From Alphaproteobacteria bacterium SO-S41 (lineage in GTDB: Bacteria; Pseudomonadota; Alphaproteobacteria; Micropepsales; Micropepsaceae), in NCBI GenBank assembly GCA_019670725.1, contig AP024629.1, positions 3,968,001 to 4,032,000 of the forward strand: DNA of 64,000 bases, written 5' to 3'. Position 1 is the stretch's first letter. Each line of letters starts with the position of its first letter. Below the pieces are notes generated by a model. That model did not search any database. It was not told the origin of the DNA and saw only the letters and a list, made by a program, of their open reading frames with translations. The translations under genes and the position numbers were made by a program. Positions 9,967-18,204 of this stretch are shown piece by piece.

Positions 9967-11919
9967 TTAGAACGAGCTGGCGAGTTGAAGAGCGGGCTGA
10001 GCCGGCGCGGCGAAGCGGCGGCGCAGCAATTCGGTGGTGGCGATGCCGACCAGCGCGGCGTTTTCGGCGAAGCCCAGCGACGGCGTGCGGGCGGCCTTGG
10101 CGGCGAGCTTCGACACAGCGCCGGGATCGAAAAGGCCAGCTTCCGCAATGGTGGCAGGGGCGAAAAGGTCTTGCAGTTCGGTCGCCGCACCTTGGCCGAA
10201 GAAGACACCGGATTCAGGCGCGCGGTAAGGCTGCTTGGGGCGCTCGGCGATCACCGGCGGCAACAGGTCCTTCATCGCCTCGCGCAAAATGTGCTTCTCA
10301 CGGAGGCCGCGCAGTTTCAGCTCGGGCGACAGACGCGCGGCGAACTCGACGACGCGGTGGTCGAGGAAGGGGAAACGGCCCTCGACACCGTGCGCCATCG
10401 CGACCCGGTCGCCTTGCGAGGAGAGGATGTAGCCCGGCAGGAGATGGGTGGTTTCCAGATACTGCGCCTGCGAGAGCGGGTGCCAGTGCGCGAACTCGGC
10501 CGGTAGCGTCGCGCGCAAATCGTCGAGCGCGTCGTAACCCGCGGTGGCGCGCTTGGTTTCGGCAGAGAAGAACGCCTTGGCGCGCGTCGTCGTGCGATAG
10601 CGCGGCAGATGCGAGAAGAGGGGATCGCTGAGATCGTCGCGATCGGTGCCGAAGAACGCTTTCAGGAAGGCGGGCGACTGACTCTGCAGGCGCGGCAGAT
10701 AGGGGTAGAGGCGCTGTAACAGGCGCGGGCGGCGCGCCGAGCCCGGCTGGCGCGCACAGAAGCGGCGGAGCTTCGCCTCCTTGAAGATGTCGTAGCCGCC
10801 GAAGACCTCGTCGGCGCCCTCGCCGGTCAGCACGACCTTGAGGCCGTCCTGCTGCACGGCTCTGGACAAGAGGAACAGCGGCACGGGCGAGGTGCGCAGG
10901 ATCGGGCGTTCCGCATGGGCGACGACGGCAGGCAGCGCGCGGCCGATGTCGCCGGCGCTGCAGGCGAGCGCGCTGTGGCGCGTGCCGAGCGCCTCGCTCA
11001 TGATGCGCTGGAAGCCGCTTTCATCGAACTCGGCATCCTCGAAGGTGACGGAAAAGGTGCGGATGTTCTCGCAACCCTCGGCGCGGGCGAGCGCCGTCGT
11101 CACGCAGGAATCGAGCCCGCCGCTGAGATAGGCGCCGACAGGGACATCGGCGCGGAGGCGGATGCGTGTGGCGTCCGCGAGGAGAGCGCGGACTTCCTCG
11201 ACGGCTTCGGCTTCGTCGGTAACGACGGCATCGCCCATGCGCGGGAAATCGAGCTGCCAGTAGCGGCTGACCGAGATGTTGCCCCTGGTCGCGAGCAGCA
11301 TATGCGCAGGCGGCAGTTCGGCGATGTCGCGGAAGCCGGTGCGCGGGGCGATCGGCGCCCAGGCTGTAAAGATCTGGTCGAGCGCGATGAGATCAAGGTC
11401 CGGCGCGATGCCGGGGACCGTGAAGAGCGCCTTCATCTCCGACGCGAAGGCGAGCATCGCGCCGCGCTGGGCATAGTAGAGCGGACGCACGCCCATGCGA
11501 TCGCGGGCGAGCATCAACCGGCCGAGCTTGGCATCCCACACCGCGAAGGCGAAATCGCCGTTCAGCCTGGTGACGCAATCCGGCCCCATGGCGCGGTAGA
11601 GATGGAGGATGACCTCGGTGTCCGACGTCGTGCGGAAGACGAAGCCCTGCGCGATCAGATCGGCGCGGAGTTCGCGGTAGTTGAAGATCTCGCCGTTGAA
11701 GCTGATCGTGATCGCGCCATCGTCGGTCGACATCGGCTGTGCGCCGGTGGCAAGGTCGATGATGCTGAGGCGGGTATGCGCGAGGCCGCAGGGACCGTCG
11801 AGATGGATGCCATGCGCATCCGGCCCGCGATGGGTCAGCGCCGCGGCCATGCGCGCGAGCGTCGCCGTCTTGTCGGCGGCCGCGCCGGGCAGATCGAGGA
11901 AGCCTGCGATCCCGCACAT
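9967..11919 (-). CDS. asnB: Asparagine synthase (glutamine-hydrolysing)-family amidotransferase
   Basis: This 650-residue protein has the two-domain AsnB build. The N-terminal class II glutaminase domain begins with the nucleophile Cys2 (MCGIAGF) and contains RLSIIDLATGAQPM and the SFNGEIFNYREL loop. The C-terminal ATP-pyrophosphatase domain carries SGGLDS near residue 266 and LTGEGADEVFGGYD. It releases ammonia from glutamine and amidates an adenylated carboxylate. Proteins of this length in operons with a carrier protein, an acyltransferase-like protein and a flippase often serve polymer or secondary-product synthesis rather than asparagine supply. The gene overlaps the preceding one by 1 nt (TGATG), so it is translationally coupled. 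Confidence 0.88.
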   Translation of the reverse strand: MCGIAGFLDLPGAAADKTATLARMAAALTHRGPDAHGIHLDGPCGLAHTRLSIIDLATGAQPMSTDDGAITISFNGEIFNYRELRADLIAQGFVFRTTSDTEVILHLYRAMGPDCVTRLNGDFAFAVWDAKLGRLMLARDRMGVRPLYYAQRGAMLAFASEMKALFTVPGIAPDLDLIALDQIFTAWAPIAPRTGFRDIAELPPAHMLLATRGNISVSRYWQLDFPRMGDAVVTDEAEAVEEVRALLADATRIRLRADVPVGAYLSGGLDSCVTTALARAEGCENIRTFSVTFEDAEFDESGFQRIMSEALGTRHSALACSAGDIGRALPAVVAHAERPILRTSPVPLFLLSRAVQQDGLKVVLTGEGADEVFGGYDIFKEAKLRRFCARQPGSARRPRLLQRLYPYLPRLQSQSPAFLKAFFGTDRDDLSDPLFSHLPRYRTTTRAKAFFSAETKRATAGYDALDDLRATLPAEFAHWHPLSQAQYLETTHLLPGYILSSQGDRVAMAHGVEGRFPFLDHRVVEFAARLSPELKLRGLREKHILREAMKDLLPPVIAERPKQPYRAPESGVFFGQGAATELQDLFAPATIAEAGLFDPGAVSKLAAKAARTPSLGFAENAALVGIATTELLRRRFAAPAQPALQLASSF

Positions 11920-13085
11920 CAGGCGAACTCGTCGCTGACAAGACGCGTCCAGGTCTCGCCGAAGAAACCACCAAGCGGCGCGGCGCCGCGCTCGAGCGCC
12001 GTCATGAGGCCGGTGTTCTTGGTATCGGCGACCGTGGCGCCGCGATGACGCATGATGCAGCCGGACTTGAAGAGCGCGTTCATCAGCGCGTTCTGGCTGC
12101 GGCCGCGCACGGCGATGCAGCCCTCGGCCGTCGCGAAATCGATGAGGCTGGCGAACACCGCATCGCCCTGACCGGGCATCGCGGTGATCTGAAGCGTCTC
12201 GGCCGTCGCGCCGCGCCGGGCGTAGACGAGATAGCAGCCGAGCAGCTTGCCGGAGCGCGCAGTGACGACACGGCGGAAAAGCTGGCCGTGGCGGGTCTTG
12301 CGCGCCGCCTGATCAAGCATCCAGCGGCCGGCGGCGTCATCGAGATCGAGCGCGATGTCGAGCTTCGCGGAGACCTCGTTATAGGCGGCGAGGAAGGCGG
12401 CATCGTCCACCGTCTCGCCCACCCAGGGCTGCATGGGGTCAGATGCGCGGCGGCGGCCAAACGCGGCGGCGACGCCGGACGCCGGGGCCAGCAAGGCGGC
12501 GAGCGGCTTCGGCAAGCGATTGCGGACGACCGAAACGCCGAACGCAGCGCTGCGGATGATCTTCAGCCATTCCATGCTGGCAAGCGGCAGCGTGCGGCCG
12601 CCGATCCGCTCCCACAGAGTCTTGGATGTCCAGTTGGCGGTGTCGCCGAGCGAGAGCGCCTGCGGGCCGGACATGAAGCTACGCAGCAGGCGAGCGCCGG
12701 CCATCGGACGGCTGGCGGGATCGCGCACCATCAGCGCGCCGGCGATGGAGGCGCGCACCGGCTCGCCCTTGAAGCGCAACCGAAGCGGCAAGGCGCCGAC
12801 AAAACCATCGATCGTGCCGTTGGCAGAGACGAAGACGTGCGAGGGCATCTGCGGATCGTGCCAGGGGTGGTCGAAATAGACGTCACGCAGATGGGCGATC
12901 AGGGATTGGGGCGGCAGGCCCGCGGCGCGGTAGAACACGCTTTGAAAGAGTGTCGCGATGGCCGGCAGATCATCGATCCGGCAGGGGCGGAGGCGGTCAT
13001 GGGCCGCAGACAGAGCCGCGCGGGCGGGCGGCGCAATATGCGCTTCCCCCGCTTCAGCGGCCAGAGCTGCAACCTGAACGGACAC
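11919..13085 (-). CDS. GNAT-fold (putative double-domain) acyltransferase-like protein
   Basis: This is a 388-residue cytoplasmic protein without membrane segments. The N-terminal half looks like a GNAT fold: LRPCRIDDLPAIATLFQSVF, then VFVSANGTIDGFVGALPLRL and a segment with VRASIAGALMVRDP, which is the usual place for acetyl-CoA binding. The C-terminal half (about 210-388) also resembles a GNAT or FemAB-like domain (GKLLGCYLVYARRG). It is the first gene of the leftward operon with asnB, the carrier protein, nadE and the flippase, so it may acylate or aminoacylate the intermediate held by the carrier. The family call rests on weak similarity recognised by eye. Confidence 0.55.
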   Translation of the reverse strand: MSVQVAALAAEAGEAHIAPPARAALSAAHDRLRPCRIDDLPAIATLFQSVFYRAAGLPPQSLIAHLRDVYFDHPWHDPQMPSHVFVSANGTIDGFVGALPLRLRFKGEPVRASIAGALMVRDPASRPMAGARLLRSFMSGPQALSLGDTANWTSKTLWERIGGRTLPLASMEWLKIIRSAAFGVSVVRNRLPKPLAALLAPASGVAAAFGRRRASDPMQPWVGETVDDAAFLAAYNEVSAKLDIALDLDDAAGRWMLDQAARKTRHGQLFRRVVTARSGKLLGCYLVYARRGATAETLQITAMPGQGDAVFASLIDFATAEGCIAVRGRSQNALMNALFKSGCIMRHRGATVADTKNTGLMTALERGAAPLGGFFGETWTRLVSDEFA

Positions 13086-13098
13086 GGCGTTGCCTCAC

Positions 13099-13202
13099 TT
13101 CGGCGCACGGAGGCGCCGAATGTGACAGTCACACAGGTCTGGTGACATTCACGTTAAAACGGTTAGCGAGAACCGTGCCAACGTGCCTAACGCGCGTTAA
13201 CC
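13099..13202 (-). promoter_or_regulatory. Upstream region of the amidation operon with paired GTGACA(G/T)TCAC repeats
   Basis: In the 155 bp before the operon there are two 11-bp inverted repeats, GTGACAGTCAC (13122-13132) and GTGACATTCAC (13142-13152), exactly 20 bp apart. A perfect 8-bp hairpin (TTCGGCGC/GCGCCGAA, 13099-13120) lies between them and the start codon. Further upstream is a 12-bp palindrome TAACGCGCGTTA (13188-13199) and a partial -24/-12 match (TGGCACG-N4-TCGCT, minus strand, 13165-13180). The paired repeats look like an operator for a dimeric regulator; which protein binds is unknown. Confidence 0.5.
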
Positions 13203-13240
13203 GTGCGGGCGGGAGCTGGGCCGGAAAATCGGCGAAAACG

Positions 13241-14542
13241 CTAGCAATCCAGCGTCGCCGCGCGCTCCCAATCGCTGATCGCGCCGCTATAGGCGTTCCA
13301 CTCGGCGGTCTTGAGTTTCACATAGGACGCGGCGAAGCCGGTGCCGAGCGCTGCCTTCAGCGCGTCGGCCTTGTCGAAGGCCCGGAGCGCATCGAGCAGG
13401 TTCAGGGGCAGTTTGCGCACATCCTTAAGCGTGTGGCCGTCCTCGTACATGTTGATGTCGAGGCGCTTGCCGGGATCGGTGCTGGACGCGATGCCGTCGA
13501 GGCCGGCGGCGAGATAGGCGGCCTGGAGCAGATAGGGGTTCACCGCGCCGTCGGCGAGACGGATCTCGAACCGGCCGGCATCGGGAATACGCACCATGTG
13601 GGTGCGGTTGTTGCCGGTATAGCTGATCGTGTTCGGCGACCAGGTTGCGCCGGACCGGGTCGCGGGCGCGTTGATGCGCTTGTAGGAATTGACGGTCGGA
13701 TTGGTCAGGGCCACAAACCCTTCCGCGTGATTGAGAATGCCGCCGAGGAAATTGTAGGCGAGTGCCGAAAGCCCGAGTTCGCCGGCCTCGTCATGAAAGA
13801 GGTTCTTCTCACCACGCCAGAGCGAGACATGCGCATGGCAGCCATTGCCCGTGAGATGCGCGAAGGGCTTGGGCATGAAGGTCGCGCGGAGGCCGTGCTT
13901 CTCCGCGATCGACTTCGCCATGAACTTGAAGAAGGCATGGCGGTCGGCGGTGATGAGCGCGCTGTCATATTCCCAGTTCATCTCGAACTGGCCGTTCGCA
14001 TCCTCGTGGTCGTTTTGATAGGGCTTCCAACCAAGCGCCAGCATCGCGTCGCAGATCTCGGCGATGACGTCATAGCGGCGCATGAGCGCCTGCTGGTCGT
14101 AGCAGGGCTTGGCCTGATGGTCGGCGGCATCCGAAATCGCCGTGCCGTCGGGCGTGATCAGGAAGTATTCGCATTCGACGCCCGACTTCATCTCGTAGCC
14201 CTGGGCGGCCGCGGTGGCGATGAGGCGCTTCAGGACATTGCGCGGCCCCTGCTCGACGGGCTTGCCGTCCATCCAGAGATCGGCGGCGACCCAGCCGACT
14301 TCGGGCTTCCACGGGAGTTGAATGAGGGTTGCGGGATCGGGCCGGGCGAACATGTCGCTGTCGGCCGGGGTCATGTCGAGCCATGTCGCGAAGCCCGCAA
14401 AGCCCGCGCCGGCGCGGACCATTTCGCCGATCGCCGCGGCGGGGACGAGCTTGGCGCGCTGGGCGCCGAAGAGGTCGGTGAAGGAGACGAGGAAGTATTT
14501 GATGCCGCGCTCTTGTGCGGCGAGTTCCAGATCGGTCGTCAT
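13241..14542 (-). CDS. glnT: Type III glutamine synthetase (GlnT) / gamma-glutamylmethylamide synthetase-like
   Basis: This 433-residue ATP-dependent ligase belongs to the glutamine synthetase superfamily. It joins ammonia or an amine to the gamma-carboxyl of glutamate. Seen are GVECEYFLITPDG (metal-binding glutamates), NDHEDANGQFEMN, the glycine-rich TGNGCHAHVSLW and NNRTHMVRIP. Length and motif pattern fit the GlnT/GmaS branch rather than the main GlnA. The start at 14542 follows GGTGGGGA; the frame extends 18 codons upstream but without a ribosome site. It lies 13 nt after glxD in the order glxB-glxC-glxD-glnT, the same order as mgsA-mgsB-mgsC-gmaS of the N-methylglutamate pathway. Whether it uses methylamine or ammonia cannot be told. 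Confidence 0.85.
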   Translation of the reverse strand: MTTDLELAAQERGIKYFLVSFTDLFGAQRAKLVPAAAIGEMVRAGAGFAGFATWLDMTPADSDMFARPDPATLIQLPWKPEVGWVAADLWMDGKPVEQGPRNVLKRLIATAAAQGYEMKSGVECEYFLITPDGTAISDAADHQAKPCYDQQALMRRYDVIAEICDAMLALGWKPYQNDHEDANGQFEMNWEYDSALITADRHAFFKFMAKSIAEKHGLRATFMPKPFAHLTGNGCHAHVSLWRGEKNLFHDEAGELGLSALAYNFLGGILNHAEGFVALTNPTVNSYKRINAPATRSGATWSPNTISYTGNNRTHMVRIPDAGRFEIRLADGAVNPYLLQAAYLAAGLDGIASSTDPGKRLDINMYEDGHTLKDVRKLPLNLLDALRAFDKADALKAALGTGFAASYVKLKTAEWNAYSGAISDWERAATLDC

Positions 14543-14555
14543 GCAGTCCCCACCT

Positions 14556-15881
14556 TCAATAGCGCGCTCCTCCCGGAATCCAGTCGGTGCCCGCAAGCGG
14601 GAGGCCGGCCATCGCGGCGGCCTCGACCGTCAGGGCCACGAGGTCTTCGGGTTCAAGATTATGGACGTGGCTCTTGCCGCAGGCGCGCGCGATGGTCTGG
14701 GCTTCCAGCGTCAGCACGGAAAGATAGTTGGCGAGGCGGCGACCAGCGGCGACCGGATCGAGCCGCGCGGCGAGCAGCGGGTCCTGGGTGGTGATGCCCG
14801 CGGGATCGCGGCCTTCATGCCAGTCGTCATAAGCGCCGGCGGTCGTGCCGAGCTTAGCGTAGTCGTCTTCCAGCGCGGGATCGTTGCCGCCGAGCGCGAC
14901 CAGCGCCGCCGTGCCGATCGCGACGGCATCAGCGCCGAGCGCGAGCGCCTTGGCGACATCGGCGCCCGAGCGGATACCGCCGGAGACGATGAGTTGCACC
15001 TTGCGATGGAGGCCGAGTTCCTGAAGCGCCTTCACGGCGGGGCGGATGGCGGAGAGGATGGGGAGGCCGACATGTTCGATGAAGACGTCCTGCGTCGCCG
15101 CCGTGCCGCCCTGCATGCCGTCGAGCACCACGACATCCGCGCCGGATTTCACGGCGAGCGCGGTGTCGTAATAGGGGCGTGAGGCGCCGACCTTCACATA
15201 GATCGGCTTTTCCCAATCGGTGATCTCGCGCAGTTCCTCGATCTTGATTTCCAGATCGTCGGGGCCGGTCCAGTCGGGATGGCGGCAGGCGGAGCGCTGG
15301 TCGATGCCTTCGGGCAGTGTGCGCATGGCGGCGACGCGCGGGCTGATCTTCTGGCCCAGCAGCATGCCGCCGCCGCCGGGCTTGGCGCCCTGGCCGATGA
15401 CGATCTCGATGGCGTCGGCCTTGCGGAGATCGTCGGGGTTCATGCCGTAGCGCGACGGGAGGACCTGGTAGACGAGAAGATTGGAGTGGCCGCGCTCTTC
15501 GGCGGTCATGCCGCCGTCGCCGGTCGTCGTGGAGGTGCCCATCGCCGTCGCGCCGCGGCCGAGTGCCTCCTTGGCGGGACCGGAGAGCGCACCGAAACTC
15601 ATGCCGGCGATGGTAACGGGGATCTTCAGCGCGATCGGCTTCTTCGCGAAGCGGGTGCCGAGCAGGACGTCGGTGCCGCATTTCTCGCGATAACCTTCCA
15701 GCGGATAACGCGAGATCGAGGCGCCGACGAAGAGCAGGTCGTCGAAATGGGGCAGCTTGCGCTTCGCGCCGCCGCCACGGATGTCGTAGATGCCGGTCGC
15801 GGCAGCGCGGCGGATTTCGGACAGCGTGCCGGGATCGAAGGTCGCGGAGAAGCGCGGCAAGGTGCGGGGCGTCTGGTCCAT
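14556..15881 (-). CDS. glxD: GlxD/MgsC: FMN-binding glutamate-synthase-like subunit
   Basis: This 441-residue protein corresponds to the central and FMN-binding part of glutamate synthase GltB. Seen are TTTGDGGMTAEERGHSN, the glycine-rich GQGAKPGGGGMLLG, VVLDGMQGGTAATQD and the FMN phosphate site SGGIRSGADVAKALALGADA. It takes ammonia made by the GlxB subunit and uses it, or an amine, to reductively form glutamate or N-methylglutamate. The gene starts 4 nt after glxC, so the ATG at 15881 is used although the frame is open further up. The GltD-like NADPH subunit is not nearby. It is equally well described as N-methylglutamate synthase subunit C. Confidence 0.85.
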   Translation of the reverse strand: MDQTPRTLPRFSATFDPGTLSEIRRAAATGIYDIRGGGAKRKLPHFDDLLFVGASISRYPLEGYREKCGTDVLLGTRFAKKPIALKIPVTIAGMSFGALSGPAKEALGRGATAMGTSTTTGDGGMTAEERGHSNLLVYQVLPSRYGMNPDDLRKADAIEIVIGQGAKPGGGGMLLGQKISPRVAAMRTLPEGIDQRSACRHPDWTGPDDLEIKIEELREITDWEKPIYVKVGASRPYYDTALAVKSGADVVVLDGMQGGTAATQDVFIEHVGLPILSAIRPAVKALQELGLHRKVQLIVSGGIRSGADVAKALALGADAVAIGTAALVALGGNDPALEDDYAKLGTTAGAYDDWHEGRDPAGITTQDPLLAARLDPVAAGRRLANYLSVLTLEAQTIARACGKSHVHNLEPEDLVALTVEAAAMAGLPLAGTDWIPGGARY

Positions 15882-15885
15882 GCGC

Positions 15886-16572
15886 TCAGTACCGGCCCGC
15901 ATTGTCGACATGGAAATGATAGAGCGTGCGGGCCGAGCCATAGAATTTGAACTCGTCGGGCGCGACATCTTCGAGACCGGCACGGGTGAGCACGGCGTTG
16001 AGCGCGGCGCGATCTTCTGCAGCCATCGGCTTTTCGATACAATCGGCGCCGAGGCTCGCGACTTTGCCACGCACGAAGAGGCGGGCTTCATAAAGGGAGT
16101 CGCCCAGCGCCTCACCGGCGTCGCCGAAGACGACGAGATTGCCGGCCTGCGCCATGAAGGCGCTCATCGGGCCAATATTGCCCTTCACGACGATGTCGAT
16201 GCCCTTCATCGAGATGCCGCAGCGGGCGGAGGCATTGCCTTCGATGACGAGCAGGCCGCCCTGCCCCGTCGCGCCCGCGGACTGGCTGGCGTCGCCTTTG
16301 ATGCGGACCGAGCCCGACATCATGTTTTCAGCGACGCCGACGCCCGCATTCCCGGCGACGGTGATCGTCGCGGACTTGTTCATCCCGCCGCAGTAGTAGC
16401 CGGCATGGCCGTCGATCTGGATTTCGATGGGCGCGTCGAGGCCGACCGCGATGGCATGCTTGCCTTGCGGATTGGCGACCCGCCAATGAGTCTCGTTGGT
16501 GTCGGGCGGCAGCGCGTGCAGCGCCGCGTTGAGCGCGCGCACCGGTTCGGCGGCGAGGTCGAATTCTCTCAT
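15886..16572 (-). CDS. glxC: GlxC/MgsB: GXGXG-repeat subunit of glutamate-synthase-like complex
   Basis: This 228-residue protein consists mainly of the right-handed beta-helix found as the last domain of glutamate synthase GltB and in FwdC. The repeating pattern of small and hydrophobic residues with glycines is seen from about residue 60 to 170 (GYYCGGMNKSATITVAGNAG, SGSVRIKGDAS, GLLVIEGNAS, NLVVFGDAGEALGDSLY). It has no catalytic residues of its own and is expected to hold the GlxB and GlxD subunits together. The ATG overlaps the glxB stop (ATGA), which points to coupled translation and equal amounts. Confidence 0.87.
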   Translation of the reverse strand: MREFDLAAEPVRALNAALHALPPDTNETHWRVANPQGKHAIAVGLDAPIEIQIDGHAGYYCGGMNKSATITVAGNAGVGVAENMMSGSVRIKGDASQSAGATGQGGLLVIEGNASARCGISMKGIDIVVKGNIGPMSAFMAQAGNLVVFGDAGEALGDSLYEARLFVRGKVASLGADCIEKPMAAEDRAALNAVLTRAGLEDVAPDEFKFYGSARTLYHFHVDNAGRY

Positions 16573-17462
16573 GCCGCGCGTTCCCAGGCATAGACGGTGG
16601 CAGGCTCGGGTTCGAAGACACGGGCATTAGCCGCGCCGGGCAGGACGGCGAGCGCACGATATTCCGAGCCGAAGGCGACATAGTCGTCGGTTTCCGCCAT
16701 GACCGCGGGCTTGCAGGCGATGGGATCGCGCAAGACCGCGAAGCCGGTCTCGGTGCCGACGACAAAGGTGTAGAAGCCGTCGAGATCGGCGAGGCTCGCC
16801 TCCAATGCCTGACCCAGCGTGCGGCCCTGACGCATCCGCCAGGTGAGATAGCCCGCGGCCACTTCGGAATCATTGTCGGTCGCGAAGGCGATGCCCTCGC
16901 GGCGGAGTTCGCGGCGCACGGCGTTGTGATTGGAGAGCGAGCCGTTATGGACGAGGCACTGGTCCGGCCCGGTCGAGAAGGGATGGGCGCCGCGCGTGGT
17001 GACGGCGGACTCCGTCGCCATGCGGGTATGGCCGATCGCGTGGGTGCCGGACATGGTGGAGAGCGCGAACTTGCGGGCGACGTCGGCGGGGAGGCCGACC
17101 TCTTTGTAAATTTCCATGCGCGTGCCGGCGCTAACGAGGGTGAGCGTGGGGTCGGCCGCGATGAGGGCGGAGAGGCGATCGCCCGTCGCGACGGGCACTG
17201 CGACGACGGCGTGGTTGGCGCGGAGCGACCAGCTGAGGCCGCCGACCGTGTCGTTCAGGCGCGTGAGCGCCGCTTCCAGCGTAGGCGCGTCGGCGGCGCT
17301 GAGCGTGAACTTCAGACGATCGCCCTTGCCGGCGCCGTAGACGGCGAAGCCGGCACTGTCCGGGCCGCGGTCGCTGAGCACGCCAAGCATGGCGGCCAGC
17401 ATCGTGCCGAGGCCGGGCTCAAGGGCGGGGTTCTTCAGGAAGAGGCCGGCAATGCCGCACAT
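16569..17462 (-). CDS. glxB: GlxB/MgsA: class II glutamine amidotransferase subunit
   Basis: This is a 297-residue glutaminase with the N-terminal nucleophile Cys2 (MCGIAGLF), to be exposed after loss of the initiator methionine. The typical LVHNGSLSNHNAVR and TDNDSEVAAGYL segments bind glutamine and shape the site. It provides ammonia to the GlxD subunit. It is the first of the four genes glxBCD-glnT. It follows an XRE-cupin regulator gene by 88 bp, and that gap holds an AT-rich palindrome and a hairpin, so it may have its own promoter. Confidence 0.88.
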   Translation of the reverse strand: MCGIAGLFLKNPALEPGLGTMLAAMLGVLSDRGPDSAGFAVYGAGKGDRLKFTLSAADAPTLEAALTRLNDTVGGLSWSLRANHAVVAVPVATGDRLSALIAADPTLTLVSAGTRMEIYKEVGLPADVARKFALSTMSGTHAIGHTRMATESAVTTRGAHPFSTGPDQCLVHNGSLSNHNAVRRELRREGIAFATDNDSEVAAGYLTWRMRQGRTLGQALEASLADLDGFYTFVVGTETGFAVLRDPIACKPAVMAETDDYVAFGSEYRALAVLPGAANARVFEPEPATVYAWERAA

Positions 17463-17483
17463 GATTCAGGTCCGTTGCGCTCA

Positions 17484-17536
17484 CCGCAGCTAAGCGAAGC
17501 TGCGGCGCGCGGTCAACGGGCAAGAATAAATATTTA
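17484..17536 (-). promoter_or_regulatory. Leader of glxB: hairpin and AT-rich palindrome
   Basis: An 8-bp perfect stem CCGCAGCT/AGCTGCGG with a 6-base loop (17484-17505) is followed upstream of the gene by the perfect palindrome TAAATATTTA (17527-17536). The palindrome stands out in this GC-rich sequence. It is the right size for the dimeric XRE-cupin protein encoded just upstream, but binding is an inference. Confidence 0.5.
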
Positions 17537-17550
17537 CTGTGAGGAAAATA

Positions 17551-18183
17551 TCAGGTTTGCGGCCGGGGATAGATGATGATCGAAAGATAGGTCGCGGGCA
17601 GCTTGCCGAACGACTCCGGGCCATGCAGCGCGCCGGAGTCGAAGAGGAAGGAGTCGCCCGGCTTCAGACGGTAGGTCGCATCGGCATGGCGATACGTCAC
17701 CTCGCCGGAGAGCATGTAGATGAACTCGACGCCGCTATGGCGGAAGGCGGTGTAGGGCGCCGCGCCCTTTTCCAGCGTGATGAGATAAGGCTCGACGGTC
17801 ACCTCGCCGCGCAGGGAGTGGCCGAGCAGGCGATAGACATGGCCTGCCTTGGTGCCGCGCCGTTCGATCACGACGCCCTGCCCCGCCTTCACATGGCTGG
17901 CGTCGCGGCGATCCTCGAAGGCCGAGAAGAGCGCGGTGATCGGCACGGCGAGCGCGCCGGCCAGCGCGTTCAACGTCGAGAGCGAGGGCGAGATCTGGCC
18001 GTTCTCGATCTTGGAGACCATGCCGGCCGAGAGGCCCGCGGCGGTCGCGAGGTCGTTGATGGAGAGATCGTTCTGGCGACGGAGCTGGCGCACCTGCTGG
18101 CCCAGCGCGAGTTCCAGCGTGCGCTCAGCGACGGCGGGGGCCCCGGAGGCGGTCGCGAGTTTTCCCGATTTCGAATCCGTCAT
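17551..18183 (-). CDS. XRE-family transcriptional regulator with C-terminal cupin domain
   Basis: This 210-residue regulator has an N-terminal helix-turn-helix (about residues 30-85: LRRQNDLSINDLATAAGLSAGMVSKIENGQ in two stretches) and a C-terminal cupin (about 120-205: HSGVEFIYMLSGEVTYRHAD, LKPGDSFLFDSGALHG) that probably senses a small ligand. Such proteins commonly control polyamine, amino-acid or amine catabolism. It lies directly upstream of glxBCD-glnT on the same strand, so control of that operon by an amine or amino acid is a reasonable inference. A palindrome in the glxB leader may be its site. Confidence 0.87.
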   Translation of the reverse strand: MTDSKSGKLATASGAPAVAERTLELALGQQVRQLRRQNDLSINDLATAAGLSAGMVSKIENGQISPSLSTLNALAGALAVPITALFSAFEDRRDASHVKAGQGVVIERRGTKAGHVYRLLGHSLRGEVTVEPYLITLEKGAAPYTAFRHSGVEFIYMLSGEVTYRHADATYRLKPGDSFLFDSGALHGPESFGKLPATYLSIIIYPRPQT

Positions 18184-18204
18184 GGGCTGAACCTAACCAC
18201 ATGC

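Noticed and set aside
14543-14596. An 18-residue N-terminal extension of GlnT
   Set aside because: The ATG at 14542 has GGTGGGGA upstream and gives the family's usual N-terminus, while the extension overlaps the end of glxD.
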